A stretch of 64,000 nucleotides of DNA, from positions 61,278 to 125,277 of the forward strand of contig CAMWKG010000003.1 of the NCBI GenBank assembly GCA_947174785.1. The letters are read 5' to 3'. The DNA is from an uncultured Mollicutes bacterium. GTDB taxonomy: Bacteria > Bacillota_I > Bacilli_A > Acholeplasmatales > Anaeroplasmataceae. This document shows, one piece after another, positions 52,907-64,000 of this stretch (position 1 is its first letter; each line of letters opens with the position of its first letter). The position numbers and the translations under genes were made by a program. The notes under the pieces are model-generated. The model did not search any database, had not been told where the DNA came from, and saw nothing but the letters and a program-made list of their open reading frames with translations.

Positions 52907-53650
52907 ATGGGTCAAAAAGTAAGTCCTACGGGTTTACGTGTTGGTATTAATCGTGATTGGGATGCCGCATGGTATGCTGGAAAGAATGATGTTGCAGATC
53001 TTTTAATTGAAGATTTAAAGATTCGTGACTATTTAAATAAGGTATATAAGAAGGCAGCAATTTCACGTGTTATTATTGAGCGTTTAAAAGGAACAAATAA
53101 AGATCGTGTTAAGATTACACTACACACAGGTAAACCTGGTGTTGTTATTGGTCATGAGGCTGAAACTAAGAACAAGGTTGTTAAAGAATTAGTATTCATG
53201 ACAAAGAAAGAAATTATTTTAAATGTTGTTGAAATCAAAAAGCCTGAGTTAGATGCAACATTAGTAGCAAAATCAATTGCTGAGCAGCTAGAAGCACGTG
53301 CTTCATTCCGCCGTGTTCAAAAGGTTGCTATTCAAAGAGCTTTAAAGGCTGGTGCTAAGGGTGCTAAGACATTAATTTCTGGTCGTCTAGGCGGTGCAGA
53401 AATGGCACGTAGTGAAGGTTATAATGAAGGACAGGTTCCTCTACAAACTTTACGTGCTGATGTAGATTATGCTGTAGCTGAGGCTCATACTACCTATGGT
53501 AAGTTAGGTATTAAGGTTTGGATTTATAAGGGTGAAATTTTCGAGATGGCTCCAAGAAGCTTAACCGAAAAGAGACCTGCTCGTCCAGCTAAGCCAGTTA
53601 AGAAACCAGCAGCTAAGGAAGCAAAAGAAAGCTCTAAAGGAGGTAAATAA
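52907..53650 (+). CDS. rpsC: Ribosomal protein S3
   Basis: The 247-residue protein starts [20 protein letters not shown], has the KH-domain segment [10 protein letters not shown] and the [12 protein letters not shown] motif. Its C-terminus carries a Pro/Ala/Lys extension ([20 protein letters not shown]) longer than in Bacillus. S3 sits at the mRNA entry. Confidence 0.98.
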   Translation: MGQKVSPTGLRVGINRDWDAAWYAGKNDVADLLIEDLKIRDYLNKVYKKAAISRVIIERLKGTNKDRVKITLHTGKPGVVIGHEAETKNKVVKELVFMTKKEIILNVVEIKKPELDATLVAKSIAEQLEARASFRRVQKVAIQRALKAGAKGAKTLISGRLGGAEMARSEGYNEGQVPLQTLRADVDYAVAEAHTTYGKLGIKVWIYKGEIFEMAPRSLTEKRPARPAKPVKKPAAKEAKESSKGGK

Positions 53651-53652
53651 TT

Positions 53653-54075
53653 ATGTTAATACCTAAGAGAGTGAAATATCGTCGTCCTCATAGAGTTTAT
53701 TATAAGGGTAGAAAAGCAAAGGGTGGTACAGATATCGCATTCGGTGAGTTCGGTTTACGTGCTACTGAAGGCTGTTGGTTAACTAACCATCAAATCGAGG
53801 CAGCCCGTGTTGCTATCACTCGTCATATGAACCGTCAAGGACAGGTATGGATTAAAGTATTCCCTCATCTATCTAAGACTAAGAAGCCTCTAGCAGTACG
53901 TATGGGTTCTGGTAAAGGTGCTCCTGAAACTTGGGTAGCTGTAGTTAAGGAAGGATTAATTTTATTCGAAGTTGCAGGTGTTCCTGAGGATGTTGCACGT
54001 GAAGCTTTACGTTTAGCATCTCACAAGTTACCTTGTTCAACTAAAATTGTAAAAAAAGTAGGTGACGAGCAATAA
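53653..54075 (+). CDS. rplP: Ribosomal protein L16
   Basis: The 140-residue protein starts [20 protein letters not shown] and contains [20 protein letters not shown] and [15 protein letters not shown], all L16 signatures. Its final base overlaps the first base of rpmC. Confidence 0.98.
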   Translation: MLIPKRVKYRRPHRVYYKGRKAKGGTDIAFGEFGLRATEGCWLTNHQIEAARVAITRHMNRQGQVWIKVFPHLSKTKKPLAVRMGSGKGAPETWVAVVKEGLILFEVAGVPEDVAREALRLASHKLPCSTKIVKKVGDEQ

Positions 54076-54335
54076 TGAAAGCACAAGATATTCGTAAATT
54101 AACAAAAGCACAAATCGAAAAGAAAATTGCTGAATTAAAAGAAGAATTATTCAATCTTAAGTTTCAAGCTGCTCTAGGTAATCTACAAAAGCCTGCTCGT
54201 ATGGGTGAAGTTAAAAGAGATATTGCTAGATTAAAGACAATCTTAACAGAAGGTTCTTATAATGTTGAGGAGGAAGCTCCTAAGAAGAAGACTCGTGCTA
54301 AGAAAACTGCCGATGCTGGCAATGGAGCAGAATAG
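54075..54335 (+). CDS. rpmC: Ribosomal protein L29 with a basic C-terminal extension
   Basis: Residues 1-63 are normal L29 ([40 protein letters not shown]). The protein is 86 residues, longer than the usual 65, with a low-complexity tail [20 protein letters not shown]. It sits at the tunnel exit. Confidence 0.97.
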   Translation: MKAQDIRKLTKAQIEKKIAELKEELFNLKFQAALGNLQKPARMGEVKRDIARLKTILTEGSYNVEEEAPKKKTRAKKTADAGNGAE

Positions 54336-54346
54336 GAGGAAACAGC

Positions 54347-54607
54347 ATGGAACGTAATAGTCGTAAATTTTTTACAGGAACTGTAGTTTCTGATAAAATG
54401 AATAAAACAATCGTTGTAACTGTTGATACTTTTGGTGTAGCAAAGCTTTATAAGAAGCGTGTAAAGAAGTCACATAAGTTTCATGTACATGATGAAAACA
54501 ACACAGCTAAGGTTGGAGATGTTGTAAGATTCATGGAAACTAGACCACTATCAAAAACTGTATGTTATACATTGGTTGAGGTAGTTAAGGCTAAGGAAAC
54601 TATTTAA
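54347..54607 (+). CDS. rpsQ: Ribosomal protein S17
   Basis: The 86-residue OB-fold protein has [40 protein letters not shown] and [18 protein letters not shown], the S17 pattern. Confidence 0.98.
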   Translation: MERNSRKFFTGTVVSDKMNKTIVVTVDTFGVAKLYKKRVKKSHKFHVHDENNTAKVGDVVRFMETRPLSKTVCYTLVEVVKAKETI

Positions 54608-54634
54608 TATCGGGTCCTGAAAGGAGGTACTAAC

Positions 54635-55003
54635 ATGGTTCAACAAGAAACTAGATTAGCGGTTGCTGATAATAGCGGCGCTCGTGAATTATTAATTATT
54701 AAAGTATTAGGTGGAGCATTACATCGTTACGCAAATGTTGGTGACATTGTTGTTTGCTCTGTTAAAGCTGCAGCTCCAAATGGTGCTGTAAAAAAAGGTG
54801 ATGTTGTTAAGGCAGTTATTGTACGTACAAAGGCTGGCTTAAGAAGAAAAGATGGCTCATATATCAAATTTGATGAAAATGCAGCTGTTATTATTCGTGA
54901 GGATAAGACCCCACGTGGAACTCGTATTTTCGGACCAGTTGCTAGAGAATTACGTGATAAGGATTATATGAAAATCATTTCTTTAGCACCCGAAGTACTA
55001 TAA
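54635..55003 (+). CDS. rplN: Ribosomal protein L14
   Basis: The 122-residue protein begins [20 protein letters not shown] and ends with [20 protein letters not shown], as in L14, which bridges to the small subunit. GAAAGGAGG precedes the ATG. Confidence 0.98.
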   Translation: MVQQETRLAVADNSGARELLIIKVLGGALHRYANVGDIVVCSVKAAAPNGAVKKGDVVKAVIVRTKAGLRRKDGSYIKFDENAAVIIREDKTPRGTRIFGPVARELRDKDYMKIISLAPEVL

Positions 55004-55018
55004 GGAGGTGCACATTAA

Positions 55019-55360
55019 ATGCAAATTAAAACTGGAGACACAGTAGTTGTCATTGCTGGTAAAGATAAATTTACAAAAGACAAAAAGGGTAACCTAGTTC
55101 CTACTACTGGTAAGGTATTAAAGGTTTATCCAAAAACTAACCGTGTGGTTGTTGAAGGCGTTAATAAGGTAACAAAACATCAAAAGCCTACTCAAGCTAA
55201 TCAAAATGGTGGTAAGATTGAGATGGAAGCACCTATTGATGCATCTAATGTAATGTTATTAGATCCAAAGGTAAACAAGCCTACACGTGTTGGCATCAAG
55301 ATTGATGAAAATGGAAAGAAGATCAGAGTTTCAAAGAAATCTGATTATGAATTTAAGTAG
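55019..55360 (+). CDS. rplX: Ribosomal protein L24
   Basis: The 113-residue protein has a KOW motif near its start ([20 protein letters not shown]) and [20 protein letters not shown], then the usual C-terminal [20 protein letters not shown]24 starts 50S assembly. Confidence 0.98.
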   Translation: MQIKTGDTVVVIAGKDKFTKDKKGNLVPTTGKVLKVYPKTNRVVVEGVNKVTKHQKPTQANQNGGKIEMEAPIDASNVMLLDPKVNKPTRVGIKIDENGKKIRVSKKSDYEFK

Positions 55361-55373
55361 GAGGAAATAAGAG

Positions 55374-55913
55374 ATGAATCGTTTACAAGAAAAATATCTA
55401 AAGTCTGTTAAACCAGAGTTAGCAAAAAAATTCTCATACAAGTCTTCTATGCAAATTCCTAAGGTTGAAAAAATCGTTATCAATATGGGTGTTGGTGATG
55501 CAGTTGCAAACTCTAAAGTATTAGATGATGCAGTTGAGGAATTAACACAAATTTCTGGACAAAAGCCAGTTGTTACTAAGGCTAAGCATTCTATCGCTAA
55601 CTTTAAACTACGTGAAGGTATGCCAATTGGCTGTAAGGTAACTCTAAGAGGAGAAAGAATGTATCAATTCTTAGATAAGCTAGTATCCATTGCGTTACCT
55701 CGTGTACGTGATTTCCATGGTGTAAACGGCAATAGCTTTGATGGTCGTGGAAATTATACTCTTGGCGTTAAGGAACAATTAATTTTCCCAGAAATTAATT
55801 TCGATAAGGTTAAGAAGGTTCGTGGTATGGATATCGTTATCGTTACTACAGCTAACACAGATGAGGAAGGCCGTACTTTATTACAATTAATGGGTATGCC
55901 TTTTAGAAAGTAA
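55374..55913 (+). CDS. rplE: Ribosomal protein L5
   Basis: The 179-residue protein contains [40 protein letters not shown] and [20 protein letters not shown], diagnostic of L5 of the 5S RNA complex. Confidence 0.98.
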   Translation: MNRLQEKYLKSVKPELAKKFSYKSSMQIPKVEKIVINMGVGDAVANSKVLDDAVEELTQISGQKPVVTKAKHSIANFKLREGMPIGCKVTLRGERMYQFLDKLVSIALPRVRDFHGVNGNSFDGRGNYTLGVKEQLIFPEINFDKVKKVRGMDIVIVTTANTDEEGRTLLQLMGMPFRK

Positions 55914-55931
55914 GAGAGGATATAATAGACT

Positions 55932-56117
55932 ATGGCAAAAACATCAATGGTTGTTAAAAATCATAGAAAAGCTAAGTATAGTTCACGTGCATATACACGT
56001 TGCGAGCGTTGTGGTCGTCCACATGCCGTAATCAGCAAGTTCAAGCTTTGTCGTATTTGTTTCCGTGAATTAGCATACAAGGGACAAATTCCAGGCGTTA
56101 AAAAAGCAAGCTGGTAA
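55932..56117 (+). CDS. rpsN: Ribosomal protein S14, zinc-binding type
   Basis: The 61-residue protein is the short zinc form with [10 protein letters not shown] and CRICFRELA, four zinc cysteines. The short zinc form here suggests zinc-sufficient growth; no zinc-free paralogue is in the window. Confidence 0.98.
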   Translation: MAKTSMVVKNHRKAKYSSRAYTRCERCGRPHAVISKFKLCRICFRELAYKGQIPGVKKASW

Positions 56118-56142
56118 TTTATTAAAAGGAGGATTAATTCAT

Positions 56143-56535
56143 ATGATGACAGATCCAATTGCGGATATGCTAACCCGCATCAGGAATGCAAATGCAATGC
56201 GTTATGAAACAGTAGAATTGCCATCTTCAAAAACTAAAACAGCTATGTTAACTGTTTTAAAGAATGAAGGTTATATTGCAGATTTCAAGGTTTCAAAAGA
56301 CGTTAAAAGTGTTACAACAGTAACATTAAAATACACAGAGGATCACCAACGAGTAATTCGTGGGTTAAAGAGAATTTCAAAGCCAAGTCTTCCTGTTTAT
56401 ACTACAGCTGAAGATTTACCAAGAGTATTAAACGGATTAGGTGTTGCAATTATCTCAACCTCAAAGGGTATTATGACAGATAAAGAAGCTCGTAAGCAAA
56501 AAATCGGTGGAGAAGTTTTAGCTTACGTTTGGTAA
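56143..56535 (+). CDS. rpsH: Ribosomal protein S8
   Basis: The 130-residue protein starts [20 protein letters not shown] and ends with [20 protein letters not shown], as in S8. Two ATG codons are in tandem (56143 and 56146); either could be used after AAAGGAGG. Confidence 0.98.
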   Translation: MMTDPIADMLTRIRNANAMRYETVELPSSKTKTAMLTVLKNEGYIADFKVSKDVKSVTTVTLKYTEDHQRVIRGLKRISKPSLPVYTTAEDLPRVLNGLGVAIISTSKGIMTDKEARKQKIGGEVLAYVW

Positions 56536-56569
56536 AAAATTAAGTTTAAAAAATATGGAGGTGTTTTAA

Positions 56570-57112
56570 ATGTCTCGTATTGGTAATAAGGCTATCACAT
56601 TACCTGCCGGCGTTACCGTTAATGTTGCTGAAGGCAATTTTGTTAACGTTAAAGGCCCTAAGGGTGAGTTAAGCTTTCAATTCAATAGTGAGCTAGAAAT
56701 TGCTACAGAAGGTAGCGAATGTGTAGTTAAGCGTCCAAACGATACTAAGACTATGAAAATGATGCATGGTACTACTCGTGCATTATTACACAACATGGTT
56801 GTTGGTGTATCAGATGGATTCACAAAAACTTTAGAGATTAACGGTGTTGGTTACCGTGCTCAATTACAAGGAAATAAGGTTGTTGTTTCAGCTGGTTATT
56901 CTCATCCAGTAGAGTTAGAAATTCCTAAGGGATTAAAGGTAGAATTACCTAAGAATACACAAATCATTATTTCTGGTATTGATAAACAATTAGTAGGACA
57001 ATTTGCGGCTGAAATTCGTGAGGTACGTAAGCCAGAGCCTTATAAGGGTAAAGGTATTAAGTATGCTGAAGAACATATTCGTCGTAAGGAAGGTAAAACT
57101 GCTAAGAAGTAG
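56570..57112 (+). CDS. rplF: Ribosomal protein L6
   Basis: The 180-residue protein begins [20 protein letters not shown] and carries the signature [21 protein letters not shown]6 lies near the GTPase-associated centre. Confidence 0.98.
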   Translation: MSRIGNKAITLPAGVTVNVAEGNFVNVKGPKGELSFQFNSELEIATEGSECVVKRPNDTKTMKMMHGTTRALLHNMVVGVSDGFTKTLEINGVGYRAQLQGNKVVVSAGYSHPVELEIPKGLKVELPKNTQIIISGIDKQLVGQFAAEIREVRKPEPYKGKGIKYAEEHIRRKEGKTAKK

Positions 57113-57131
57113 TAGAAAGGAGTGCTAGTAT

Positions 57132-57494
57132 ATGATTAATAAAGTATCTAAAAATGCAAGTCGTCAAAAGAGACACTTACGTTTACGTCAAACATTATCT
57201 GGAACAGCTTCAAAGCCAAGATTAAATGTTTTCCGTTCAAATAAGCAAATTTATGCACAAGTAATCGATGATACTACTGGTAAGACATTATGCTGTGCTT
57301 CTTCTCTAGATGCAGAAGCAAAAGTTAAAAATGGTTCCAATGTAGAAGCAGCAACTAAGGTTGGTACTTTAATTGCTAAGCGTGCATTAGATTTAAAGAT
57401 TGAGGCTGTAGTTTTTGACCGTGGTGGTTATTTATATCATGGACGTGTTAAGGCTTTAGCTGATGCAGCAAGAGCTGCAGGATTAAAATTCTAA
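57132..57494 (+). CDS. rplR: Ribosomal protein L18
   Basis: The 120-residue protein includes [20 protein letters not shown] and [20 protein letters not shown], the L18 5S-rRNA-binding pattern. Confidence 0.98.
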   Translation: MINKVSKNASRQKRHLRLRQTLSGTASKPRLNVFRSNKQIYAQVIDDTTGKTLCCASSLDAEAKVKNGSNVEAATKVGTLIAKRALDLKIEAVVFDRGGYLYHGRVKALADAARAAGLKF

Positions 57495-57509
57495 GGAGGA
57501 TAAATTCTT

Positions 57510-58025
57510 ATGCGTCAAGATCAAAAAGAACGTAAGGAAGTTGAACAACCAGAATTTGAAGAGCGCGTTGTTACAATCAACCGTGTAACAAAGGTTGTTA
57601 AAGGCGGTAGACGTTTCCGTTTCGCTGCATTAGTTGTAATCGGTGATAAGAAGGGACGTGTTGGCTTTGGTACTGGTAAATCACAAGAAGTACCTGAGGC
57701 AATTAAGAAGGCCGTTGAAAGTGCAAAAAAGAATATGATTACTGTTGCCACTGTAAAAACTACTATTCCTCATGAAGTAACTGGTGTTTATGGAGCAGGT
57801 CGTGTTGTTTTAAGACCAGCTAGTGAAGGTACTGGAGTTATCGCTGGTGGTCCAGTACGTGCCGTTGTTGAATTAGCCGGCATCAGTGATATCTTATCTA
57901 AATCATTGGGTTCTGCTACACCTATTAATGTAGTAAGAGCTACAATAGAAGGGTTAAAGAGTTTAGAGACTGTTGAACAGGTTGCTGCTAGACGTGGTAA
58001 GACAGTTGAAGAAATTCTAAGGTAA
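57510..58025 (+). CDS. rpsE: Ribosomal protein S5
   Basis: The 171-residue protein has the double-stranded-RNA-binding segment VNRV-like [40 protein letters not shown] and GIAG-type loops typical of S5. It affects translational accuracy. Confidence 0.98.
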   Translation: MRQDQKERKEVEQPEFEERVVTINRVTKVVKGGRRFRFAALVVIGDKKGRVGFGTGKSQEVPEAIKKAVESAKKNMITVATVKTTIPHEVTGVYGAGRVVLRPASEGTGVIAGGPVRAVVELAGISDILSKSLGSATPINVVRATIEGLKSLETVEQVAARRGKTVEEILR

Positions 58026-58031
58026 GCAAAC

Positions 58032-58205
58032 ATGTATAAAATAACTTTAGTAAAAAGCTTAATTGGTCGTAAGCCTAATCAACGTGCAACAGCAAAGGCT
58101 CTAGGCTTAACAAAAATTGGCCAAACAGTTACAAAAGAGGAAAATGAAGCAATTCGCGGTATGATCGTTACCATAGCACATATGGTAAAGGTTGTCCAAG
58201 AATAG
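58032..58205 (+). CDS. rpmD: Ribosomal protein L30
   Basis: A 57-residue protein starting [20 protein letters not shown] and ending [15 protein letters not shown], the ferredoxin-like L30 fold. It lies between rpsE and rplO as in Bacillus. The SD is poor (AAGG inside the rpsE end), suggesting coupled translation. Confidence 0.97.
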   Translation: MYKITLVKSLIGRKPNQRATAKALGLTKIGQTVTKEENEAIRGMIVTIAHMVKVVQE

Positions 58206-58217
58206 GAGGTGCCAGAC

Positions 58218-58655
58218 ATGTTAAATGAATTAAAGCCAAATGCAGGCGCAAGACATGCTAAAAAGCGTGTAGGTCGTGGTATTGGTAGCGGTCTTGGTAA
58301 AACAGCAGGTAGAGGTTCTAAAGGTCAAAATGCTCGTTCAGGCGGTGGCGTTCGTCCAGGCTTTGAAGGTGGACAATTACCTTTATTCCAACGTTTACCT
58401 AAGATTGGTTTCCATAGCCATTCACACAAGTTCTATGCAATTGTAAACATAGAAAAATTAAATTGCTTTGAGGATGGAGCTACAGTTGATGCTGAAAGCT
58501 TAATCAAGGCAGGATTAATTAAAGAAACCTTAGATGGGGTTAAAGTATTAGGTCAAGGAGAATTAACAAAGAAGTTAACTGTTAAGGTTAATAAAATTTC
58601 TAAATCAGCACAATCAGCTATTGAAAATGCTGGTGGTACTGTCGAGGTGATTTAA
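58218..58655 (+). CDS. rplO: Ribosomal protein L15
   Basis: The 145-residue protein has the glycine-rich N-terminus [20 protein letters not shown] and [15 protein letters not shown], typical of L15. The ATG at 58218 has AGGAGGTG 6-8 nt upstream; an in-frame GTG at 58209 is part of that site. Confidence 0.97.
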   Translation: MLNELKPNAGARHAKKRVGRGIGSGLGKTAGRGSKGQNARSGGGVRPGFEGGQLPLFQRLPKIGFHSHSHKFYAIVNIEKLNCFEDGATVDAESLIKAGLIKETLDGVKVLGQGELTKKLTVKVNKISKSAQSAIENAGGTVEVI

Positions 58656-59966
58656 TTGTTAGAGAAGCTAAAGAAGATTTTAAGTAATAAGGAAATATTA
58701 CAGAAAATCATATTTACATTCGCAATTCTTTTAGTATTTAAAATCGGAACCTACATTCCAATTCCTCTAATTTCTACAACAAGTATTAAAGGAGTTATTG
58801 CAGGTAATGATTTCTTAACTGTGTTAAATGCCTTTTCTGGAGGAGGTTTATCTAACTTCTCTATCCTAGCTTTAGGTATTTCTCCTTATATTACTTCATC
58901 CATTATTGTTCAAATGCTTCAGCTTTTAATTCCAAAGCTAAAGGAGTGGGGAGAACAAGGAGAAGTAGGTAAGGTAAAGATTGGCCGTGTAACACGTTAT
59001 GTTACTGTTGTTCTAGCTATGGTTCAAGCCTTAGTATTAATCTTTGGTCTTGGAGCTCAGCCAGAAAATGTTTTGATTGATTCCTTGATTCAATATAAAA
59101 ATTATTATTGGGCCTTCTATGTTTATATGGCTATTGTAATTACTGCAGGTTCTGCATTTACAATGTGGTTAGCTGATTTAATTACACGTCATGGTATAGG
59201 AAATGGTTCATCAATGATTATTTCTGCAGGTATTATTTCATCAATACCAGCAATGTTTAGTACTTTGGGAAATAAGTATCTAGGAGCAAATACAACAGGA
59301 TTAAATATCTTCTTATATATTTTAGTTATTGTATTATATATAGCAATGATTTTAGCTGTTGTTTACTTCGAAGGTGCAGTAAGAAAGATACCAGTACAAT
59401 ATGCAAACCGTCAAGCATCTCAAGGCTCTGACATTCCAGTCAAGCTAAATAGTGCAAACGTAATTCCAGTTATCTTTGCATCTACAATTATGAGTATTCC
59501 TTTGACTGTTGTAGGTATTATGGGATTATCCACATCCACCTCTACAGGTGCATTCTGGGTAAATGAGGTATTCTCTAACTCAAAGCCTATCGGTTGTACA
59601 TTGTATATTATATTAATTGTATTCTTCAGTTTCTTCTATTCCTTTATGACAGTAGATCCTGATAAGATTAGTGATAACCTTGACAAACAAGGAGCATTTA
59701 TCCCAGGATATCGTCCAGGAGAAGATACTAAGATTCAATTATCAAGAATGCTATTTAGAATCACTTTAATTGGTGCTACATATTTAGTGTTCATTGCATT
59801 AGTACCTATTATTGTATCTGCTGCTTTCGGATTCACTTCAAGTGAAGCAAGCACAATTACAATCGGTGGTACATCATTAATCATTGTTGTCGGTGTTGCT
59901 ATTGAGACATTCCGTCAAATTGAAACAGCATCTGAAACAAAGGATTATAAAGGCTTCTTAGATTAA
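58656..59966 (+). CDS. secY: Protein translocase subunit SecY
   Basis: The 436-residue protein has ten membrane helices and SecY signatures ([80 protein letters not shown]). It forms the Sec channel for the many exported proteins in this window. It uses a TTG start directly after the rplO stop, with GAGGTG inside the rplO end, implying coupling. adk follows. Confidence 0.97.
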   Translation: MLEKLKKILSNKEILQKIIFTFAILLVFKIGTYIPIPLISTTSIKGVIAGNDFLTVLNAFSGGGLSNFSILALGISPYITSSIIVQMLQLLIPKLKEWGEQGEVGKVKIGRVTRYVTVVLAMVQALVLIFGLGAQPENVLIDSLIQYKNYYWAFYVYMAIVITAGSAFTMWLADLITRHGIGNGSSMIISAGIISSIPAMFSTLGNKYLGANTTGLNIFLYILVIVLYIAMILAVVYFEGAVRKIPVQYANRQASQGSDIPVKLNSANVIPVIFASTIMSIPLTVVGIMGLSTSTSTGAFWVNEVFSNSKPIGCTLYIILIVFFSFFYSFMTVDPDKISDNLDKQGAFIPGYRPGEDTKIQLSRMLFRITLIGATYLVFIALVPIIVSAAFGFTSSEASTITIGGTSLIIVVGVAIETFRQIETASETKDYKGFLD

Positions 59967-59983
59967 TTAGGAGGATGACTCAT

Positions 59984-60628
59984 ATGAAACTATTAATTAT
60001 GGGTAGACCTGGTGCTGGTAAAGGCACACAAGCAGCTAATATTAAAGAATATTATCATATTCCCCATATTTCTACAGGAGATATGTTTAGAGCTGCAATT
60101 AAGAATCAAACGAAGTTAGGCTTAACAGCCAAAGAATATATGGACAAGGGTGCATTAGTTCCTGATGAAGTAACTATTGGCATTGTTCAAGAAAGATTAT
60201 TAGAAGATGATTGTAAGAAAGGATTCCTATTAGATGGTTTCCCTCGTACAATTGCTCAAGCAGAAAGCTTAGAGAGCTTTTTGAAAGAAAATGGAATTGT
60301 CCTAGATGCTGTTTTAGATGTAGATGTTCCAGCAGAGATTTTAGTAAGAAGAATGGTTGGCCGTCGTGTATGCAAGGGCTGTGGAGCTACATATCATGTA
60401 GAATTTAACGCACCTAAGCAGGAAGGCATTTGTGATGTATGTGGCACTAAGTTAATTCAAAGAAATGATGATACTTTAGAAACTGCAGAAAATCGTTTAA
60501 ATGTGTATGATAAGCAAACTGCTCCATTACTACAATTTTACAAGGAAAGAAATTTATTAAAAACAGTAGATGGCAATCAAGCATTAGATAAAGTTTTTGA
60601 GGATATAAAAGCTGTATTAGGTGCTTAA
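59984..60628 (+). CDS. adk: Adenylate kinase, zinc-containing
   Basis: The 214-residue enzyme converts AMP + ATP to 2 ADP. P-loop GRPGAGKGT is at residues 7-15, the [11 protein letters not shown] segment follows, and the lid has four zinc-binding cysteines (CKGC and CDVC). The ATG at 59984 is preferred: the ATG at 59975 directly abuts the AGGAGG. Confidence 0.98.
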   Translation: MKLLIMGRPGAGKGTQAANIKEYYHIPHISTGDMFRAAIKNQTKLGLTAKEYMDKGALVPDEVTIGIVQERLLEDDCKKGFLLDGFPRTIAQAESLESFLKENGIVLDAVLDVDVPAEILVRRMVGRRVCKGCGATYHVEFNAPKQEGICDVCGTKLIQRNDDTLETAENRLNVYDKQTAPLLQFYKERNLLKTVDGNQALDKVFEDIKAVLGA

Positions 60629-60630
60629 AT

Positions 60631-61380
60631 ATGATTGAAATCAAAAGCGAACGTGAAATAGCGTTATTAAAAGAGGCGGGACGCATTGTTGCGTTGTGTC
60701 ATGAAGAAATGGCTAAGCAGGTAAGACCAGGAGTTTCTACACAGGAGCTCAATGATATCTGTGAAAAAATCATTTTAGAACATAATGCAACACCATCCTT
60801 TAAAGGATATGGCGGTTTCCCCTCTGCTGTTTGTGCATCTGTGAATGAAGTAGTTGTTCACGGTATTCCAAGTAAGAAGCAAATTCTTAAGGAAGGAGAT
60901 ATTGTGGCCTTAGACATAGGAGCCTGTTATAAAGGTTACCACGGAGATTCTGCGTGGAGCTATGCAGTAGGTAATATCAGTCCAAAGGATAAGCTTTTAA
61001 TGCAAGTGACTCACGATGCCTTGTTTAAGGGATTAGAACAGGTACGTGAGGGAGCACACTTAGGTGATGTTAGTGCAGCGATTGGTAACTATGCTACATC
61101 CTTTGGCTTTGGTGTGGTTGAAGAATTTACAGGACATGGTGTAGGAAGAAATCTACATGAGGATCCTGCAATATTTAACTATGGAGAACCAGGTACTGGG
61201 CCTATATTAAAGGAAGGTATGGTTTTAGCCATTGAACCAATGATTAATGCAGGTACTAAAAGAGTGAGAATTTTAAGTGATGGTTGGACAACCGTTACGA
61301 AAGACAAATCTAAAAGTGCACATTTTGAACACACCATTGTAGTGCGTAAAAATGGTTATGAAATTTTAACTACACTATAA
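60631..61380 (+). CDS. map: Methionine aminopeptidase, type I
   Basis: The 249-residue enzyme removes N-terminal Met from new proteins. The metal ligands are visible in [17 protein letters not shown] (two Asp), [13 protein letters not shown] (His), LAIEPMI (Glu) and FEHTIVV (Glu). It starts 2 nt after adk ends, as in Bacillus operons. Confidence 0.98.
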   Translation: MIEIKSEREIALLKEAGRIVALCHEEMAKQVRPGVSTQELNDICEKIILEHNATPSFKGYGGFPSAVCASVNEVVVHGIPSKKQILKEGDIVALDIGACYKGYHGDSAWSYAVGNISPKDKLLMQVTHDALFKGLEQVREGAHLGDVSAAIGNYATSFGFGVVEEFTGHGVGRNLHEDPAIFNYGEPGTGPILKEGMVLAIEPMINAGTKRVRILSDGWTTVTKDKSKSAHFEHTIVVRKNGYEILTTL

Positions 61381-61393
61381 AGGAGAATATAGA

Positions 61394-61615
61394 ATGGCGA
61401 AAAAAGACGACGTTATTGAAATGGAAGGTAAGGTACTTGAGGTACTACCTAATACACAATTTATTGTTAAACTTGAAAATGATCATCAAGTCTTAGCACA
61501 CGTTTCTGGTAAAATCCGCATGAATAACATACGCATTTTACCAGGGGACAAAGTTACGATTGAATTATCAACGTATGACTTAACACGTGGCAGAATAACT
61601 TACAGACATAAATAA
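61394..61615 (+). CDS. infA: Translation initiation factor IF-1
   Basis: The 73-residue OB-fold protein has [38 protein letters not shown] and [14 protein letters not shown], the IF-1 pattern. AAAGGAG precedes its ATG. Confidence 0.98.
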   Translation: MAKKDDVIEMEGKVLEVLPNTQFIVKLENDHQVLAHVSGKIRMNNIRILPGDKVTIELSTYDLTRGRITYRHK

Positions 61616-61633
61616 TATTGGAGGTATTTAAAG

Positions 61634-61747
61634 ATGAAAGTAAGACCATCAGTAAAACCAATTTGTGACAAATGCAAGGTTATTAAACGTAAAGGCCGTG
61701 TTATGGTTATTTGCGAAAACCCAAAGCATAAACAAAGACAAGGATAA
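61634..61747 (+). CDS. rpmJ: Ribosomal protein L36, zinc type
   Basis: A 37-residue protein starting [20 protein letters not shown]. Zinc ligands are C11, C14, C27 and H32 (CDKC, CENPKH), the C+ form. It lies between infA and rpsM as in Bacillus. Confidence 0.98.
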   Translation: MKVRPSVKPICDKCKVIKRKGRVMVICENPKHKQRQG

Positions 61748-61766
61748 AAGTAGGAGGAACTAAAAT

Positions 61767-62132
61767 ATGGCACGTATTGCAGGAGTAGATATTCCAAGCG
61801 AAAAGCGTATAGTTATATCATTACAATACATTTATGGTATTGGTGAACCTACATCTAAAAAGATTTTAGCAGATGCAGGTGTATCTGAGGATATCCGTAC
61901 AAAGGATTTAACAGAAGAGCAATTACAAGCTATTCGTACTCAGGTTGCAAAGATTAAAGTAGAGGGTGACCTTCGTAGAGAGGTAGCTCTAAATATTAAG
62001 CGTTTAATGGAAATTGGATGCTATAGAGGTATTCGTCATAGAAAGAATTTACCAGTTCGTGGACAAAATACAAGAAATAATGCACGTACTCGTAAAGGCC
62101 CTAGACATACTATCGCTAATAAGAAGAAATAA
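61767..62132 (+). CDS. rpsM: Ribosomal protein S13
   Basis: The 121-residue protein starts [20 protein letters not shown] and ends with [20 protein letters not shown], diagnostic of S13, which bridges subunits in the 30S head. Confidence 0.98.
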   Translation: MARIAGVDIPSEKRIVISLQYIYGIGEPTSKKILADAGVSEDIRTKDLTEEQLQAIRTQVAKIKVEGDLRREVALNIKRLMEIGCYRGIRHRKNLPVRGQNTRNNARTRKGPRHTIANKKK

Positions 62133-62149
62133 TAAGGAGGAAATAAATT

Positions 62150-62533
62150 ATGGCACGTAAAGTTACTAAACGTCGTGTGAAGAGAAATTGCCCTACTGGC
62201 GTTGCTCATATTCATTCGACTTTCAATAATACTATCGTTACAATCACTGATCCAGATGGAAATGTAATTTCTTGGAGCAGTGCAGGTGCATTAGGCTTTA
62301 AGGGTAGTCGTAAATCAACTCCTTTTGCCGCACAAATGTGTAGTGAAGCAGCAGCTAAGGCTGCAGTAGATGCAGGTGTATCTAAGGTTGAGGTTTCAGT
62401 AAAGGGTCCAGGTCAAGGACGTGAGGCAGCAATTCGTTCTTTAACTGTTGCAGGATTAGAGATTACAGCAATTACCGATGTAACTCCAGTTCCTCATAAT
62501 GGTTGCCGCCCACCAAAGCGTCCAAGAGGATAA
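62150..62533 (+). CDS. rpsK: Ribosomal protein S11
   Basis: The 127-residue protein has [40 protein letters not shown] and [16 protein letters not shown], the S11 signature of the 30S platform. Confidence 0.98.
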   Translation: MARKVTKRRVKRNCPTGVAHIHSTFNNTIVTITDPDGNVISWSSAGALGFKGSRKSTPFAAQMCSEAAAKAAVDAGVSKVEVSVKGPGQGREAAIRSLTVAGLEITAITDVTPVPHNGCRPPKRPRG

Positions 62534-62586
62534 GATTTTTAGAAGTATTTTTAAATGTTTTGTAAAAATATATAGGAGGCCCATTA

Positions 62587-63546
62587 ATGAAAGATTTAAA
62601 ATTCGAAAAACCTAGAACAAGCATTGAAGAAATTGCTGATCAAGGGAATTATGGTAAGTTCGTTGTATCCCCTCTAGAAAGAGGATTTGGTATTACTTTG
62701 GGTAATGCCTTAAGAAGAACTTTATTATCTTCTTTACCTGGTGCAGCTTTCGTTAACGTAAAAATTGAAGGCGCAGAGCATGAATTTCAAAATGTTGATG
62801 GTGTAGTAGAGGATGTTATCACAATTATCTTAAATTTAAAGCGTGTAGTTTTATCTGTAGATAGTGAGGATCCTAACTTTGAAACTGTTGTTGAAATTCA
62901 TAGAGGAGAAGGCGAAGTTACTGCAGGTGATATCATTCACGGAAATGATGTAGTTGTTGTAAATCCAGAACAACATATTGCTACTGTTTCTGCTGGTGGA
63001 GACCTACATATGTTCTTAACAATTCGTAAGGGAGTTGGTTATGTAAGCTCTGCTACGAATAAAGAATATAATCAATCTGTTGGAGTAATCTCTATTGACT
63101 CCATTTATACACCAATTGTCAATGTTGCATTTAACGTTGAAAAAACACGTGTAGAAAATGTTAACGTAGCTTCATTTGATAAGCTAGAGATAGAGGTTCA
63201 AACTAACGGTTCTATTACTGCTAAAGAAGCATTGGCTATAGCTTCTAAAATGATGATGGAACATCTACAAGTAATAGTAGAATTGAGTGAAAAGGCATCT
63301 GTTACAGATTATATGATTGAAACAGAGGATGACACTCAAAATCGTAAGCTAGAAATGACTATAGATGAATTAGATCTATCTGTTCGTTCCTATAACTGTT
63401 TGAAGCGTGCAAGCTTAAATACAGTTGCAGAATTAGCTGCTAAGAGCGAAGAGGATATGATGAAGGTTCGTAATCTTGGTAGAAAGTCATTGAAAGAAAT
63501 TAAAGAAAAGTTAGAAGCCTTAGGATTAGGCTTTAAGAAAGATTAA
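62587..63546 (+). CDS. rpoA: RNA polymerase alpha subunit
   Basis: The 319-residue protein has the assembly domain ([20 protein letters not shown]) and a C-terminal domain ([36 protein letters not shown]) that contacts UP elements and activators. AGGAGG precedes the ATG after a 53-bp gap. Its C-terminal domain could serve activator-dependent promoters such as those at 40.05 and 43.8 kb. Confidence 0.98.
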   Translation: MKDLKFEKPRTSIEEIADQGNYGKFVVSPLERGFGITLGNALRRTLLSSLPGAAFVNVKIEGAEHEFQNVDGVVEDVITIILNLKRVVLSVDSEDPNFETVVEIHRGEGEVTAGDIIHGNDVVVVNPEQHIATVSAGGDLHMFLTIRKGVGYVSSATNKEYNQSVGVISIDSIYTPIVNVAFNVEKTRVENVNVASFDKLEIEVQTNGSITAKEALAIASKMMMEHLQVIVELSEKASVTDYMIETEDDTQNRKLEMTIDELDLSVRSYNCLKRASLNTVAELAAKSEEDMMKVRNLGRKSLKEIKEKLEALGLGFKKD

Positions 63547-63566
63547 TCATAAGGAGGATATCAAAT

Positions 63567-63926
63567 ATGGCATATAGTAGATTACGTCGTAGTTCAGACC
63601 AAAGAAAAGCATTACTTCGTGACTTAGTTACTGATTTAATTTTAAATGGTCGCATTGAAACTACAGAAGCCAAAGCTAAGGAATTAAAAAGATTAGCTGA
63701 TAAAATGGTAACTTTAGGAAAAACCAATACACTTCACTCCCGTCGTCAAGCTGCTACACTCGTACGTTTTGAGAAGGCTGAAGATGGACAATATGCTATT
63801 CAAAAGCTATTTAGTGAAATTGCCCCAAAATTTGCTAGCCGTAATGGAGGTTACACTCGTGTAATTAAAACTGGTTTCCGTCGTGGAGACTCAGCTCCTA
63901 TGGCTATAATTGAATGGGTTGAATAA
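63567..63926 (+). CDS. rplQ: Ribosomal protein L17
   Basis: The 119-residue protein starts [20 protein letters not shown] and contains [18 protein letters not shown] and [20 protein letters not shown], typical L17. It is the last gene of the cluster in the window. A GAACTA/TAGTTC hairpin lies at 63949-63965, without a clear T-run. Confidence 0.98.
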   Translation: MAYSRLRRSSDQRKALLRDLVTDLILNGRIETTEAKAKELKRLADKMVTLGKTNTLHSRRQAATLVRFEKAEDGQYAIQKLFSEIAPKFASRNGGYTRVIKTGFRRGDSAPMAIIEWVE

Positions 63927-64000
63927 AAATATAAAGGTGCACCAAGGTGAACTAGTCAATAGTTCGTAGACACAAAAAAAGAATTATTTAAATGAGAGCT

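Noticed and set aside
63937..63965. GGTGCACC palindrome and GAACTA/TAGTTC hairpin as the operon terminator after rplQ
   Set aside because: No clear T-run follows the stem, and the window ends too soon to judge.

Overview
The window comes from a low-GC Gram-positive bacterium using the standard bacterial code: TGA is a stop for several genes, for example at 32997-32999 and 39414-39416, so it is not a code-4 mycoplasma. Evidence for the Firmicutes/Bacilli side (an Erysipelotrichia- or Acholeplasma-like gut lineage is my inference) includes the Bacillus-type order of the S10-spc-alpha ribosomal cluster, a zinc-type S14, a tRNA-Ile T-box leader, a YneF/UPF0154 protein, a YmfF/YmfH-like M16 pair and strong GGAGG ribosome binding sites. 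There is no rRNA or tRNA gene, CRISPR array or insertion sequence that I can see.

Layout. 1-16.7 kb is a surface locus: a giant YDG-repeat protein (5' end outside the window) ending in a dockerin-like calcium loop, a 2546-residue cadherin-like beta-sandwich protein anchored by a C-terminal membrane helix, and a membrane-attached degenerate-GGDEF/EAL protein with a coiled coil. 16.8-22.5 kb holds two lipoproteins built from Ig-like repeats. 22.5-25.6 kb is a T-box-controlled ileS. 25.6-31 kb has an unknown gene with deoC and deoD, an M16 peptidase pair, and a short tail-less SSB. 31-40 kb is a mixed housekeeping/accessory stretch: a degenerate phospholipase-C-like protein, an alpha-barrel-like protein coupled to a flavodoxin, YneF, a 55-residue ferredoxin, an Rpn-type nuclease, HflX, a ClpC-like ATPase whose second ATPase domain looks dead, DegV and a GNAT-like protein.

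40-47.3 kb is a candidate signalling module: a BspA-type leucine-rich lipoprotein followed by response regulator - 7TM histidine kinase - response regulator. The lipoprotein gene and the first regulator gene share an almost identical promoter with an 11-bp-phased direct repeat next to an extended -10, the architecture expected for the SARP/OmpR-like winged-helix domain in these regulators. A CDF metal transporter follows.

48.7-49.3 kb is the most striking stretch. It carries no long gene but has a complete candidate type I toxin-antitoxin locus: a strong promoter, an 18-codon leader reading frame abutting a 26-residue hydrophobic peptide, a bidirectional terminator, and a convergent antisense promoter whose short RNA carries the complement of a direct repeat present in the peptide mRNA. 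49.3-63.9 kb is the S10-spc-alpha cluster (rpsJ to rplQ, with secY, adk, map, infA and rpoA), driven by a near-consensus promoter and preceded by a structured leader. Two of its genes (rpmD, rpmJ) encode proteins under 60 residues.
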